Part shown: piece by piece, positions 1-11,400 of the stretch
Layout: each line of letters starts with the position of its first letter
Position numbering within the stretch: position 1 is the stretch's first letter
Origin: Plantago elongata
Taxonomy: Eukaryota; Streptophyta; Magnoliopsida; Lamiales; Plantaginaceae
DNA length: 40,947 nucleotides
Direction: 5' to 3'
Assembly (NCBI GenBank): GCA_036897095.1
Contig: JAYMSP010000803.1
Coordinates: forward strand, 1 to 40,947
The notes under the pieces: generated by a model
The model's input: the letters and a program-made list of their open reading frames with translations, nothing else
The model's database searches: none
What the model was told of the DNA's origin: nothing
Position numbers and translations under genes: made by a program

Positions 1-412
1 AGCTTTGCAGTTTAATGTTTTTTTTAATAAAAATCTTGTTACATGAATGTGCAACTTTTTAAACAAGCTAGTGGTTTGATAAGCTAATCAAGTTAGCTTG
101 TTGAAAAAAAAAAAAACTACCTGACAATCTACTAACTAACTTTTCAGCTACCAGCTAAATTTTCAGCTAATTTTGCTAAACATAACTAAGGATTGAAAGG
201 TTATAAGTCGAAACCTGGAGTTGTCCGAGCTCACCCAATATGGGGTCCACCTTATATAAGACATTTATGGACCGGATAATATGTAAGGACTCTTTAGAGT
301 CTAGAGTACATAAAGGAATTATAATAAAAGTATATCCTAAGTTATCCCTGTTCTATAGTAAAGATATCTATAAGTATTATTTAGTATTTCATAAGTATAG
401 TATTCTCATATT
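1..412. other. AT-rich intergenic sequence
   Basis: No gene is supported here. The 60-codon open frame beginning at 240 has no recognisable domain and the composition of intergenic DNA. The stretch ends at the TTTAT duplication that borders the LTR starting at 418. Confidence 0.5.
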
Positions 413-795
413 TTTATTGTAAGGTCCCGGTCTGGTCCGGACGTTAAGGATTATGCCGAACATCCAAATATATATAAATATATTAATGTAGTAATTATTA
501 CAACCCCAAATGTACGTTATAACTCGGTAAATAAAACACCCATCTAAAAATTCCAGATCAGCAGCAGAAACACACTAGAGTCCGTCTGTTTGCTTAGCTA
601 CCCGATCCTCTCTTCGTGCTCAAAATCTGGGAAAACATGATTATTGAAACAAGGAGAGTGTCAGTCACATGGACTCGGTGAGGATAATCAAGCATGTATG
701 AATATGGTTATGAATGCAACAGTACAACAACCTAACACAACACGACGATCAGGCAGTTTTAAGCAGTGGGGAAACCGTTAACAGGAACATAAACA

Positions 796-1035
796 GTAAC
801 AGGATCGCTGCAGGTGGTATCACCCAGCGTTAGTAACAGTAACATGAACAGGATTGTTGCAGGTGACATCACCCAGCTTCAGTAACAGGATGTCGACGGT
901 TTCCCAAAATTTTTAGTGTGTGGTTGCTTTTTCAGGAAAATAGTTTTCGTGCAATGCAGTTCATGAGGATTAGTAAACAGGTTCAGTAAACAGGATCAGT
1001 AAACATGATCAGTAACAGGATCAGTAAACGGGAGC
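796..1035. repeat. Short degenerate tandem repeats built on CAGTAACAGGAT
   Basis: Two approximate copies of a roughly 48-base unit lie at about 796-889, sharing GCAGGTG and ATCACCCAGC. They are followed at about 975-1030 by a run of 13-16 base units of the form CAGTAAACAGGAT. They lie within the putative LTR and probably arose by slippage there. Confidence 0.55.
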
Positions 1036-2379
1036 AATAAAACGGACTCGGTGTACATTATTATCAATAATTGGACTAATAGAATGTCAAGTCAATACAT
1101 ATAAGGTATTCCTAAGTACCGGTCATCTACAGCTAATACGGTTAGCAATCTAAATCGGTAAACGTGTCGGAGTCGGTCGTCGTCGTTGGGCGGCCGCAGT
1201 TAGGGTTAGACCGTCAAGCACATAAACAGGAACAGATATGAAAGTGCAAGGAATGAACAGTATCAACTTTCCCAGGGCCGGATGCTGAAAGCTCGTAATC
1301 ACTCACCGTTGATATCTTGCAAGTTAGGCGACTTCGTAATTTCTAATAAATAAATAAACAATACTACTTAATCCCAACACTAAATAATTTAAAAGACCCC
1401 CGACAATTTTCTCAAAACAGTTTAACTGTCTAAGTATATCATTTCACAAAGTCCTGTGACGTACGTAAATCGATTCAATGCTGATTTTTTTCATAATTAC
1501 TACAGAACTTACGACACCTAAATTAATTACTCGGCGTCCAGAATAATTAACACTGTTTTAATAAACCTAAATTATTTTGTTAATCTTAAATAATTTCCTT
1601 TTAATAAAATATTTAATTTCTCAGAAAACAGTAAATTAAATCCGACATGTGACCTTTATCAGTGAAAAATTCAGATAGCAATAACAAGTATATCCTGGTA
1701 TTTTATCAGATCTATAACAGTAGGTAGTCAGTGACTACGTTTTAACCTCAACAGTTCAATACTACCAGCAGTATCATTATACTATAGTCTCTAGTCGACG
1801 GCAAGTCGACGTCTACACATCATTACGCATCCCAACAATAGACAGTATAACCAAAACTTATACTCAAATAAACAATCCGCATCCTGTAGTAACTCGTCTA
1901 CAGTCGACGACCAGTCGATACTATATCCAATGCAATATACAGTATACAATATTACTAGCTACTCTATGCAATTTACAGTATAACGATATAATTTATTTCC
2001 CCCAAAATACGACAATAAACGAGGAAAAAGGGCGACACTAACCGAGCAGAGTGCGAGCGCGCGGTAAAGGAAGGCGAGCAAGGTCGGCAGTCGAGGTGGT
2101 GGTGACGGGGCGGCACGAGGGTGTGAATAATTTTTTACTTAGTTTCCCATTCGTATTCGAATAATATCGAAAAAATTAAACGGGAGACTTACCAGAAAAT
2201 TGGTCGAGTGAATGACTCTATTCCGGAAAAAGAGGAGCAGTTGAGTAGTGGTGGCGCGGTGGCCGGGCAGTGGCGGCGGCAGGAGGAGTGTAGGCGGAGG
2301 AATAGGCGGAGATGAGAGTGAGTGAAAGTGAAAAGGAAATGAGAGAAGAATGGTGTGGCAATGGGGAGCGGAAGAAGGC

Positions 2380-2387
2380 TATTTATA
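2380..2387 (-). promoter_or_regulatory. TATA box (minus strand) inside the LTR
   Basis: On the minus strand the sequence reads GGCTATAAATAGCC, a near-ideal plant TATA box set in GC-rich DNA. About 30 bases downstream begins a C/T-rich leader without strong coding signal, running to a splice donor (CTG|GTAAGT) at 2193/2192. This is the expected promoter position inside an LTR. Transcription itself is inferred. Confidence 0.55.
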
Positions 2388-3138
2388 GCCGCGAAACCGG
2401 TGAAGCCGGCCGACTCACCGTCGGCGCGCTTCCTTTTCGTCCTCCACGAGTCTCCCTTAGCCACGCAGTGCGCCTCCCTTGTGCCACGCGTTACATCCTT
2501 TGCCACACGTATGGAGGGGCTTCTCTGTCCTTTCCCATGGCGGCCGGTGGTCGGTTGTCTCAACGGGGAAGGGGCCGTCATTGTTGACCAGAGGTGGGGA
2601 GGAAGAAAGTGGCGGATTTGACGCGGGGGTGGCGAATTGGCACGGGAGATGGGCTTGGCACGGAGGAGTGGGCGGTAATGGCACGGAATCGGCTTGGCAC
2701 GGGCGGATTGGGGCTTGGCACTGGAGAAGACGATGTGTGGAGAAGAAGGAGAGAAATTGACATATTTGGACAAGTGAAGAAGAAGGAAGAAGAAGAAATC
2801 AGGGGTATCGTGGTAATTTTGCCATTATATACACCTAGCTTCTTCGGGCTTCCAAACGACTCGTAAATAAATTCTGAAAAAATGAAAAATTGAATCTCGG
2901 ATGATATTTAAGTCGAACTAAATCCATAAAAAAATTAAAATAAATATTTTTATTTTATTATTTTTATTATTATTTTATTAATATAATACCAATTATTAAT
3001 TTAACGGCGAATACGCTCGACGTTAAATTTATAATTCGACTCAATATAACCAATCAATATTTTTCTTTCGTGCGAAATATAAATTTAATATTAAATTAAT
3101 TTTCGGATACGAAATAAATTTGCGGTTCTTACCTTTAT

Positions 3139-3750
3139 AAAGTTAAATAACTAGTATATAATAGCAAGAGCGTATAGAACTTTTTTCTATAATGGTAAGA
3201 AACTACCTAGAGTCCAGACGAAAAAACCTCACCAAATCATGGAAAATGCACTCTTCATGTGGTAAATTTCGAACTAAGGAGTCCGGACCTAGAGTCGGAA
3301 TACTGAATAGTACCTCCACTCAATAAGATTTATTGACAAATATAATGAGAAAGACCAATGGATTAAAGCCGAATTTTAATCTCACCAGTCAATTTTCTTG
3401 GGATATAATCTCACAGGTTGTATCAAATTTTTCTTGTGAAATAATTTCACAAGTTGGGATATGAATTGACAAGCCGTAAGAATTAATTTCCATGTGATCT
3501 TCCTCATGAAAGACAGTTTTTAACAACTAACAACCAACTCAAGAAAACTGTCACGCGCAACTTGCTTCCTTCCTAAACTTTCCTCAATATTCTACACCAC
3601 TAGCGCCGGAAAATCATCGCCCTCGCAATAATTCCACGCGCTTTCTTAGCTCATCACTCTCAATTTCAATTTTCCCAACCAATCCAAATTCGACACTTGC
3701 AAATCCACCGAATTACACAAAATAATCTAATAAACTAAAAGATACACGAG
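3139..3750. other. Intergenic, no gene seen
   Basis: AT-rich sequence between the LTR duplication and the SINE-like head. It has no open frame of note and no recognisable repeat structure. Confidence 0.5.
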
Positions 3751-3752
3751 AG

Positions 3753-3840
3753 TGTTTGATTAGCTTAATTGGTAAAACGCTTCAATTTTAATTAATAGGT
3801 TGGATTCAAGGTCAATTAATAGGTTGGGTTCAAGATCAGT
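3753..3840 (+). repeat. SINE-like (tRNA-derived) head
   Basis: TAGCTTAATTGGT resembles the A box of a tRNA-type RNA polymerase III promoter. About 35 bases later GGTTGGATTCAAG resembles a B box, and the B-box part occurs a second time about 25 bases on. No tRNA can be folded, so a decayed tRNA-derived SINE is the better reading. Related heads lie at 27761 and at the right edge of the window. Confidence 0.45.
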
Positions 3841-4213
3841 CATTTTGAAAAGAAAAATCAATTCATCAAAATGCAATTATTATTTCGAATTCGAAACCCA
3901 GCACTGCAATAGCTATTCAAAATTAACCGCAAAGGAATAGCAAACAGCAGTAGCAGAAGTAGTTATATTTTCTGAAGTGGATTAATTAATATCCAGTAAA
4001 TAGCATTTAAGCGCAGTAACGTAGTAATTAATACTCATCAGAACTGACTTAACTAATTCCGACGAAAATCCGATCAGCAAAGTAATATCAACAACGTCAT
4101 TCTAATCGGAATTGAGATCGATCCAAAACCTAGCTAACTAACCACCAGTCAGAAGATCAGAAAAAAAAGGATGAGAATTACTCGATCTGTCAAATTAAAG
4201 TACCAAACCACTA

Positions 4214-4678
4214 CTAAGCTCTCGTCATCATCTTCTTAAACTCCTCAAAGTTAACACAACCATCACCGTCAACATCAACAGAGCTGATCATCTTTTTACA
4301 ATCCTTCATCGAGCACTTCTCTCCGAGGCTCTTCAACACCGAGTGCAGCTCACTTGCGGAGATCTTCCCGTTCTTATCCTTATCGTAGAGCGCAAACGCC
4401 TCCTTCAGCTCCTTGTTGCTGGCCGCGTCGCCGCATCCGAAGTGAAACGCCTTGAACTCGTTGAGGTCGATGAATCCATCGCCGTCGACGTCAAGCTCAG
4501 ACATTATGCGCGCGACTTCCTCGTCGGAGGTGACGGAATCGAGCGCGTTCAGAATCGAGAAGAGCTCGGTGGACGAGATTTTGCCGTCACCGTTGGCGTC
4601 GAACTTTTTGAAGACCTGCTCGGCTTCGTCGTTTAGGGTTAGGGGTTTAGTGCCGTTGGCGGTGGGTTTCTGATCCAT
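4214..4678 (-). CDS. Calmodulin-like protein, four EF-hands (CML25/26/27-like)
   Basis: Single-exon gene for a 154-residue calcium sensor. Four canonical twelve-residue loops lie at 27-38, 63-74, 99-110 and 135-146. Each starts with Asp, has Gly at position 6, Ile or Val at position 8 and Glu at position 12, so all four should bind calcium. The linker between the two EF pairs, containing [15 protein letters not shown], and the [11 protein letters not shown] segment resemble the plant CML25/26/27 group more than true calmodulin; the subgroup is inferred from memory. Such proteins change shape on calcium binding and regulate target proteins in cytosol or nucleus. The start at 4678 was chosen because the upstream in-frame Met at 4798 lies upstream of the TATA box. 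The C-terminus MMTRA carries no lipidation motif. Confidence 0.93.
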   Translation of the reverse strand: MDQKPTANGTKPLTLNDEAEQVFKKFDANGDGKISSTELFSILNALDSVTSDEEVARIMSELDVDGDGFIDLNEFKAFHFGCGDAASNKELKEAFALYDKDKNGKISASELHSVLKSLGEKCSMKDCKKMISSVDVDGDGCVNFEEFKKMMTRA

Positions 4679-4764
4679 TACTGTTTTATTGGAGAATCTA
4701 GAGGGAGAAAGCGGGGTCGAGAAAGAGAGAGTGTTCAAGTCGTGTGTTGTGTGAAGGTGTTGGG

Positions 4765-4772
4765 TATTTATA
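4765..4772 (-). promoter_or_regulatory. TATA box of the calmodulin-like gene
   Basis: TATAAATA on the minus strand, 87 bases upstream of the chosen ATG. It predicts transcription from about 4735 and a 5' leader of roughly 55-60 bases, which excludes the longer upstream reading frame from the mRNA. Confidence 0.7.
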
Positions 4773-4799
4773 GAGTGGGAAGACGCGGTTTTGTACATA

Positions 4800-5847
4800 C
4801 GCGTGGAGTGAGAATTTAGGTTGCGTTTGAAAGAGAAAGGAAAAGGAAATTAATTTCTTTACTTCAAGATTAGAAATTGGTATCTCCTGGATTGGTTGAG
4901 ATTGATTTGGAGGTGATTCTTGGTCTAGATACTGAATTACTGATTATTCATTACTCATACACGCCACAAATATTCATTTCTAACGAAATTAATATATTTT
5001 TTAATAATATAATTCCATATTCAAAGATATAAATGCATTTAAAAAATTTAATTGGTGTTGGCAAAATATATAACTTTTTACACTGGAACCATATTATAGA
5101 ACGTCGAATTAGAAAACGGGGCCTTTAAGTGTCCAATACGAAACCTGGACATTTTTCAGTGATAGGTACGAGACTTTTAACGGGATAAGTCTCACATACG
5201 AAATCTTTTGAAACGGATACGAAATTCGATTTTTGCCAAAAGTCAAATTACAAATAGGTCCCTGAAGCTATAAAGACTACACATATTCACTGTAAGCAGT
5301 TACAATGACTACAAGTAATATCAGGGGTGCCCAATTTTGACTGAGGTGCCCAAAGAGATAAACAGAGGTGTCCAATTTTTGAACTGATTTCACCATTTTT
5401 TGTGTCCAAATGAGATAATTAGAGGTGCTCAATTTCAAAAGATTAAGTAGTTTAGGCTCAAGTACCATAGTTATTCCGAATCGACCCATTCCCTTGTGCT
5501 CGGAGAAATTCTCATATGGACTAGTTAAAGATGTCGAAGTTGAGGATGAGGTGAGGAGTTCATGAATGTCACTTCGACTTTGAATTAGCATTAGATTGTG
5601 AGAATCCAGAGAATTTGAGTTTCATTGTTGTTGTTTTATAATGTGGAGTTATTTTAGTTTGATGATATTTGATGTATATTCTTCAGGACCTTGTTTGCTA
5701 GTATTAGTTGTGTTAATATTCTTGTTGACTACTTTTAACATCGTTTGTATAATTAAGTCGAGCTAATTTTCTAGAATGATTTTAAGTTAATTATTATTTT
5801 TATTTGTTGGCTTATTTTAAAGGTTGCAATTCAATAATATTTTTCTG
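4800..5847. other. Upstream region of the CML gene; possible Mutator-type scrap
   Basis: No gene is supported. The stretch 5100-5275 has the phrase-like composition of plant Mutator-type termini, for example the string ATTACAAATAGGTCCCTGAAG, but no inverted partner was found. The minus-strand open frame at 5277-5591 is low in recognisable content and overlaps direct repeats containing GGGCACC. Confidence 0.35.
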
Positions 5848-6025
5848 TTGGCTAATTTTCTTGTCATTCTGCTTAATATTATTCATCCCGTTTCATTACT
5901 ATTTTCATGTTGGCTAATTGTCATATCATTCTATTTAATTTTATTCATCTTGTTTCATTAACATTTTTCAGTTGGCTAATTTTCATGTCATTCTATTTAA
6001 TCTTACTCATCTTATTTGTTGTTAT
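5848..6025. repeat. 62 bp tandem repeat, about three copies
   Basis: Units begin TTGGCTAATT at 5848, 5910 and 5972, giving an exact period of 62 bases with a few substitutions per unit. Each unit contains TCATTCT, TTATTCATC and TTTCATTA. The third unit decays after about 50 bases. The sequence is strongly T-rich and non-coding. Confidence 0.8.
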
Positions 6026-6403
6026 TAGTTCTCTAATTCATTTTGTTAGCCTGTTTAGTATTTTTATTAATCAAGTTGGTCAATTTTTAGTGTTTTTTTA
6101 ATCAAGTTGGTCACTTAAGTTGTTCAATAAAGTTGGTCAATTTTAAAGTTAATATATAATATTTATAATTAAGACCATGTTATTTTTAATTTAAAATTAA
6201 TTTAGTTTTAAAGTTAAATTCAATTCAGTTCAGCTCGATGTAGTTATATTTTATATTTTCAGTTGAGTTCAGTTTAGTAAATTTTAAGTTAAAGAATAAT
6301 ATAATCTAAATGTGTAATTTTATTCTGATCATTTAGGAAACTCATCAATTTTAGGAACAGTTGAAAGAGTAAATAAAAATGAATTACACTACTATTTTGG
6401 TAT

Positions 6404-6404
<1 letters not shown>

Positions 6405-6444
<40 letters not shown>
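6405..6444. repeat. Homopolymer of 40 C residues
   Basis: Forty uninterrupted C bases are followed by a short CCCAA/CCCACC tract and then ACGCACGCACG. The complementary strand would be a 40-base G run able to form G-quadruplexes, and the C strand an i-motif. Runs this long are rare in plant genomes and hard to sequence, so the exact length should be treated as uncertain. Confidence 0.85.
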
Positions 6445-6479
6445 ACCCAACCCACCCAACCAAGCACACGCACGCACGA

Positions 6480-7319
6480 ATCTTAAGAAGAGAGCTATGT
6501 CATATGGGAGAATCTTTGAAGTGAAAAATCAAAGTCTATTTATTTAATATTTGGCTAGATAAATTCAATTTTCTTTTAGAGAAAAATATGAAATTTCTAT
6601 TACATTGAATCGAAGGGGGTGGAATGTTCTATATTTAGCCGCACATATTATATTTTATCCAACAATCACGATTTATTAACATTTCACACTAAATAATTAT
6701 AACTACTCAATCGAATTTGGTGGAATTAACACTTTATTTAATATAAAATTAGTCATTTAGCTCAAATACATGAACTGCCGAATTTCCATATACAAATTCA
6801 CGCCACTCAACTCAAGAAAATTAAAAGTGATGTTTATATGACATTCATTCAAAACACATTAATTAATCAAATTGTTCATACGTGTATACAAAAATTCTTA
6901 ATTAATTAGCCTGATTAGATTTACAAAGAATACTCATATGTATGCAAAAATACATTAATCAATCAAATTATAGTTAAAATGATTTTATTTGGCTTCGTTG
7001 CTAACGACATATTTAGTGGTATATAAAAGATTGATGCAATGACATATTCAAAAATTTCAACTTCATCCATGTATGTAGATATACAAACAAACTCCTAATT
7101 TCATGTCAAGTATCAACAAACTCTTAAAAATTGTATTAGAAGTCTTTTGATTTTCAATTACTTAATTTCAATAATATCAATTTGTTGAACAAACTTCTAA
7201 TTTCATGATTTTTTTAGGGTAAAAAACCTAGCATAAATCTAAGTTTGACATCATAAGAATTGAATTAGAAGGTAGTAGACCAACAAAATAAAAAAAATAA
7301 AAAAATATCACATTCCGTC
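6480..7319. other. Intergenic, no gene seen
   Basis: Very AT-rich sequence leading up to the broken F-box gene. No domain, structured RNA or transposon boundary was recognised. Confidence 0.5.
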
Positions 7320-7704
7320 ATGGATCTTCCCGAAGATATGTTGGTGGAAATTCTTTCTCATGCTGCAGCAGATTCTCCACTGACATGGGCTGGTTGGATG
7401 CTCAGGTAACCATTTCGACTATAAATAGCTAGGATTATATGTTATGGCGTGAATGATGAATAGCTAGCATTTTGCTTCAGTCAACCCATGCACTTCGATT
7501 CCATCCACGTATTGTTCTTTTCTCATTTAAGAATCTAATTTTTAAACACAAAAAATATGCCATTTCAATTTTGTCCCATTATACATTATGTTGAAGTTAG
7601 TTATATCACCATTCTCATCATTTTATTTATACAATTTTCTTGCCATAGAAAAGCTTGGTCAAGAGGATTATGTACTCAAAACTAGCCACACATGCTCTAT
7701 TATA
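7320..7704 (+). pseudogene. Truncated F-box protein gene
   Basis: The ATG at 7320 opens a 28-codon segment reading MDLPEDMLVEILSHAAADSP, which matches the start of an F-box (LP-D-L-EIL). It is followed by a plausible donor, AG|GTAACC, at 7405. After a candidate intron ending TTGCCATAG near 7648, a second piece reads KLGQEDYVLKTSH. That resembles the EDDYV segment downstream of the F-box in the Arabidopsis At2g35280-like group. The two pieces do not join in frame with the obvious splice sites. The gene then ends abruptly at a sequence resembling a Stowaway-type MITE terminus. F-box proteins normally recruit substrates to SCF ubiquitin ligases through SKP1. Here too little remains for function, and a pseudogene is the likeliest state. 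Confidence 0.5.
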
Positions 7705-7760
7705 CTCCCCCCGTCCCGCAAAAAATGAAATATTTTTTCGTTTTCAGCGTCCCACTCAAA
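7703..7760. mobile_element. Stowaway-like MITE terminus (one end only)
   Basis: TA followed by CTCCCCCCGTCCCGC resembles the terminal sequence of plant Tc1/mariner-type Stowaway elements (CTCCCTCCGTCCC). It directly follows the F-box remnant. I did not find the opposite end, so either the element is truncated or the partner is too diverged to read. Confidence 0.35.
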
Positions 7761-7933
7761 TGTTCATTTATGGAAATAAACTTTCACAATACAACTCAAA
7801 TGAAAAAACAAAAAATTGGATCCAAATGTACTTTTCTTTTTTTTTATCTCAAACTCATTTATAACCATATATTACATATTTTTCTTAAGAGCAAGGTACA
7901 TTTGTTTAGATTTTTTCTTTTTATTCATAATGC

Positions 7934-8440
7934 AGAAGCTCGTGAGCCAACATTGTATTATCGCTAATTTGGCGACCCGGCACGAAAGTATTTTGATAAG
8001 GGGATATGATTTTATCTAAGAAAGGTTTGATTCTATTGACTAAAATTTTAGAAAGAATTTTGTAACTAACATTGCAAAGACTTATGGGACAGAAGTGAAA
8101 CGGAGATTGGGGATTATTTTTTAAGGTGATAAAACGAGGATAGTTTTGTTCATTTCGGGATCAAGAAAATCAGTTTCGAAGAAATCTTTAATAAATTTAA
8201 TGACTTCGTTTTTAATGATGGCCCAATTATTTTGAAAGAAATGCTAATTGAGATCATTAGGACCCGACGCTTTATCAGGACCAATGCTGAGAACAGCTTG
8301 CCAAATTTTGGAACCGAGACCGAATTAATAAGAGAATTTTGGTGAACCGGAGAAAGAGAAGGAATTTTAAGATGGATGAAGGGATCTAAAATCTCAAGAA
8401 AGGGGATTAGTGTTACTATTCTAGTAGTACTAATAATTAC
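7934..8440 (-). pseudogene. LINE reverse-transcriptase fragment
   Basis: Read on the minus strand in shifting frames, this gives PDKASGPND, then PISLCNVSYKILSKILVNRI, then FVPGRQISDNTMLAHELL. These are the consecutive N-terminal blocks of a plant L1-type reverse transcriptase. Stops and frameshifts separate them, the catalytic FADD block is missing, and no other LINE part flanks it. It is a short, dead, 5'- and 3'-truncated copy. The same blocks occur in the larger LINE at 30.1-30.7 kb but with clear differences, so the two come from different lineages or insertions. Confidence 0.75.
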
Positions 8441-11400
8441 GTACATAGTCTGGCAGAGCAGTTTCCTAATGATTGAGACGTGTACCTGTCAAAGCGTGGA
8501 ATCAGTTAAACCAAACGAGTTGAGTTGTTTTCATGTGCCCTTCTTTGTTCCCGAATCCCTCCCTAATCTGTGCCTCCTCAATTGCCAATCAACCCAAAAT
8601 ATACTATCACACCCATTGAACTCAGACAACTCCTAACAGGGAAACTAAGGGTGCATTTAATTCAGTTTAATTAGTGTATTTTATATTTATATTAGTATAA
8701 AAATATGTTTCAATACTTCGTCCCTTCAAATTATATATGAATTACACAATACAAAAAAGGATCAGCTTTCGTCCACCAACCCTCTTGGCTCACAATAGCA
8801 TATACAGTGGCGAAGCCACTAAGGTCTCCGTGCTAGGTACGGGATCGATTTTGATTTTTTATATTTATATAAGTATTAGACACGGTCTACTTTCTTCTAA
8901 CACATCTATGCAAATGTATTTGGAGTGGTTGGATTCACCATATGTGTATAAAGCGATGATATTTTAAATAATATTTATCTAAGTATAAATAATTTTTAGT
9001 ACAAATTAGTTAAAACGCTTAATTTGTATATAAATATATATTTATAATAATGATTTTATAATGTAACTTCATAAAAACTTTTTTAAAAAAAAGAAGATCG
9101 GTGATCTGTATAAATGTAATATATTTTAAATTTATTAATTTAAAATTTAAAATTATTATTTTTAAATTTAAATTAGATATAGTGAAACAAGGGCCAGAAA
9201 AAGAATTTGGCATATACAACCACATGCTTGCTAAACTCTTCACCACCATGAACTCTTGCCTTCCCCTACCACATGATCAAATTTTGGTTGCCTCCCGTAC
9301 CATAAATTTCCTCCAATACTTTTCTCCTTTTAACTATTTATCTCTTAAAATTTGATAATGATCCATATATGAACATCTTATACAATTTGTAACAACACCA
9401 ATGTTGTATTGTTCATCTTTGACTCCTTTTATCTTCTAAGTGTAATTTATTATATTTTACTTTATATCATTATTTTAAATTAATTTATATTCGAAGTTGA
9501 TGAAGTACTAACTCAACTGAATTCAATTGAGCCTTACATTTTTATTCGAGTTGAATAACTTGACTAGAATCGATAGGTAAATACTTGAATTTTTCAACTG
9601 TTTTTTCTTCAAAATTGATAAAGAAAGATTACCAATTTTTAGACTATATGAGAATCGAGAAAATGTGTTTTGACTTGAAGTGTCGATAGAAGGAAAAGAA
9701 AAACTGATTTATTTGGAACCGTGACAAGTTCACGGGGAGCCCATGTGATTGCCCGTTTTCTGAAATTATGGATCGGCTAGTGATTTGCTCCTCTTTGTGG
9801 TGGACAGATAAATGGGCCGGTACGCTTATTGATCCAATATACTTGGGCTGATATTAGCTACACCAATAGTAATGATTCTTCCTTATGAAGAAACAATGAA
9901 AAAGAAATAGAAAGTACAAAGATTTTCGTGAATGATACATATAAAATTTGATACAAAATCTTGAGTATGTTTTATTGATGGATTAAAATTAACAACAAAT
10001 GTTACAATTATGATAACACAATATTTTGAGTTATCAGTAACTAGTTTATAGCCCTTCGAGTAATTTAACAGATATAAACATGCATTGGTACATAAAAAAG
10101 ATTAATTAAAGTCAATTATTTACAATGAAATAAAATAAAATTTTTTTATATAATATTATAATAGTAATAATTTATTATAATATTCAAGTCTTTAAGATTT
10201 CTAAGGTGATTGATTTAAAATTACCTTATAGTTTGTCAAACACCTGTATATAAAATTTATAGTTGCTTTATATAAAGCTGTAACTGGATAGGACCCAGCT
10301 TGAACCCGCTAACACCCGAAAAATTTTAATGTGCATGTATGGGTTAGATACACCCGCGCCCATCCTAATCTCAATTAGAAAATTCAATCTGAATTCGACT
10401 CATTTTCAATGTGACACACAATCTGCCTAGAATTAAAAACGTCTTCAATTTTTATCGTGTGGAGGGGGCCTAGGGTGATACCTGCCCCCTCCCCCACCTT
10501 GAAACCTTGCAGTGGAGAGGCTTCATGGTTGCCCTAGACATGCGGCGGAGAAAATATAAAAAGTTCACTTAAAAAACGAGAGCTTGACTTTTAGAGAGTG
10601 GAATTCTTGTAATTTATTGTATGCTTATTTTATTCATTTTAATATAGTTTACACTTAATAATACATATAAATGAAAGTACACATTAAATTAATTGAGACA
10701 ACTCAGTTGATGGTATGTGCTCCCCTCACAAAATGATTTTGGTATAGATACTAAAAATCTATCGAACCAACTTTATCATAAGAATACTCAATTGATAATT
10801 TATGTACTAAAATGTTAGTGTCACGTTTAACCTGACAAAAATTTCATGGAAGTTCTCCATAACATTGATATTCTTTTTCTACTCTTTTATATCATTATTA
10901 CCGTCGTACTATTACAATCAATCGCAAATCAATTAATACATAATCTCATTATTGAGTTTATTACAAGACTAGCATACATTATAACACAAACCCGTTCCGG
11001 TGGAAAATGAAGCACTTTGTATATATTCATAACAATATATTACTCATAAAATATTATGAATACATTACAACAAGCTTGAACCATTTTGACAAATAACATT
11101 TTCTTTTGATGAGAGTGAGGGAGACAATATTGTAGGCAATTTAGAGGAAAATTGAAGATGCTAATGTAGCACACTTGTTGAATGAGTTGAGTACATTTGA
11201 TGTCTTCTTAAAATCTTGAAAGTCACCCCCATTATTCCAAACTAGTGTTCTTAAATTTATACACACACAGAGACACGTGAAAACGAAAAAGTTACAGAGT
11301 GATGACTCATGAACTACCATTTGAAATCAACAACACAGAGAGGTGATTGGCTGTTTACAAGAGATAAAATGCTTTCCTCCTCTTGCCTTCTTCCCACCAA

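Larger units (their letters stand above)
418..3133 (-). mobile_element. Probable solo LTR, 2.7 kb, minus orientation
   Basis: The segment begins TGTAAGGTCC and ends GGTTCTTACC, so its ends are short inverted repeats of the TG...CA type with one changed terminal base (CC for CA at the right end). It is flanked by the same five bases, TTTAT, at 413-417 and 3134-3138, as expected for a retroviral-type integration. No gag, protease, reverse transcriptase or integrase is present, so this would be a solo LTR left by recombination. A TATA box on the minus strand near 2380, a pyrimidine-rich leader and a splice donor near 2192 fit the U3-R-U5 layout and set the orientation. The length would suit a large Ty3-type LTR, but the superfamily is inferred, not seen. 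The flank is AT-rich, so the TTTAT match alone is weak; it is the combination with inverted termini that supports the call. Confidence 0.55.

Noticed and set aside
2189..2773. Long open frames on both strands in a GC-rich block, up to 194 codons
   Set aside because: They overlap one another in several frames and have low-complexity Ser/Pro/Arg or Gly/Arg content. The block contains a TATA box and lies within a probable LTR, so its GC content explains the absence of stops.
3753..3840. Possible tRNA gene
   Set aside because: A- and B-box-like strings are present, but no acceptor stem, anticodon arm or T arm can be formed. A SINE relic explains it better.
4630..4652. Telomere-like AGGGTTAGGGGTTTAG string
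   Set aside because: It lies in the coding sequence of the calmodulin-like protein (Lys-Pro-Leu-Thr-Leu-Asn) and is not repeated.
4679..4798. Upstream extension of the calmodulin-like protein by 40 residues
   Set aside because: The extension would begin upstream of the TATA box at 4765-4772, and its sequence is leader-like. The Met at 4678 is the better start.
5100..5275. Sequence resembling a Mutator-type terminal repeat
   Set aside because: No inverted partner within the window and no clear end point.
5277..5591. Minus-strand 104-codon frame with a segment vaguely like a Copia gag start (TSNYLIWTQKM)
   Set aside because: No other retrotransposon feature is present, the similarity is a few residues, and the segment overlaps short direct repeats.
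6289..6477. Frame encoding a polyglycine tract
   Set aside because: It is only the complement of the 40-base C run read through.
8807..8822. hAT-like terminus CAGTGGCGAAGCCA
   Set aside because: No inverted partner or eight-base duplication was found nearby, so it cannot be called an element.
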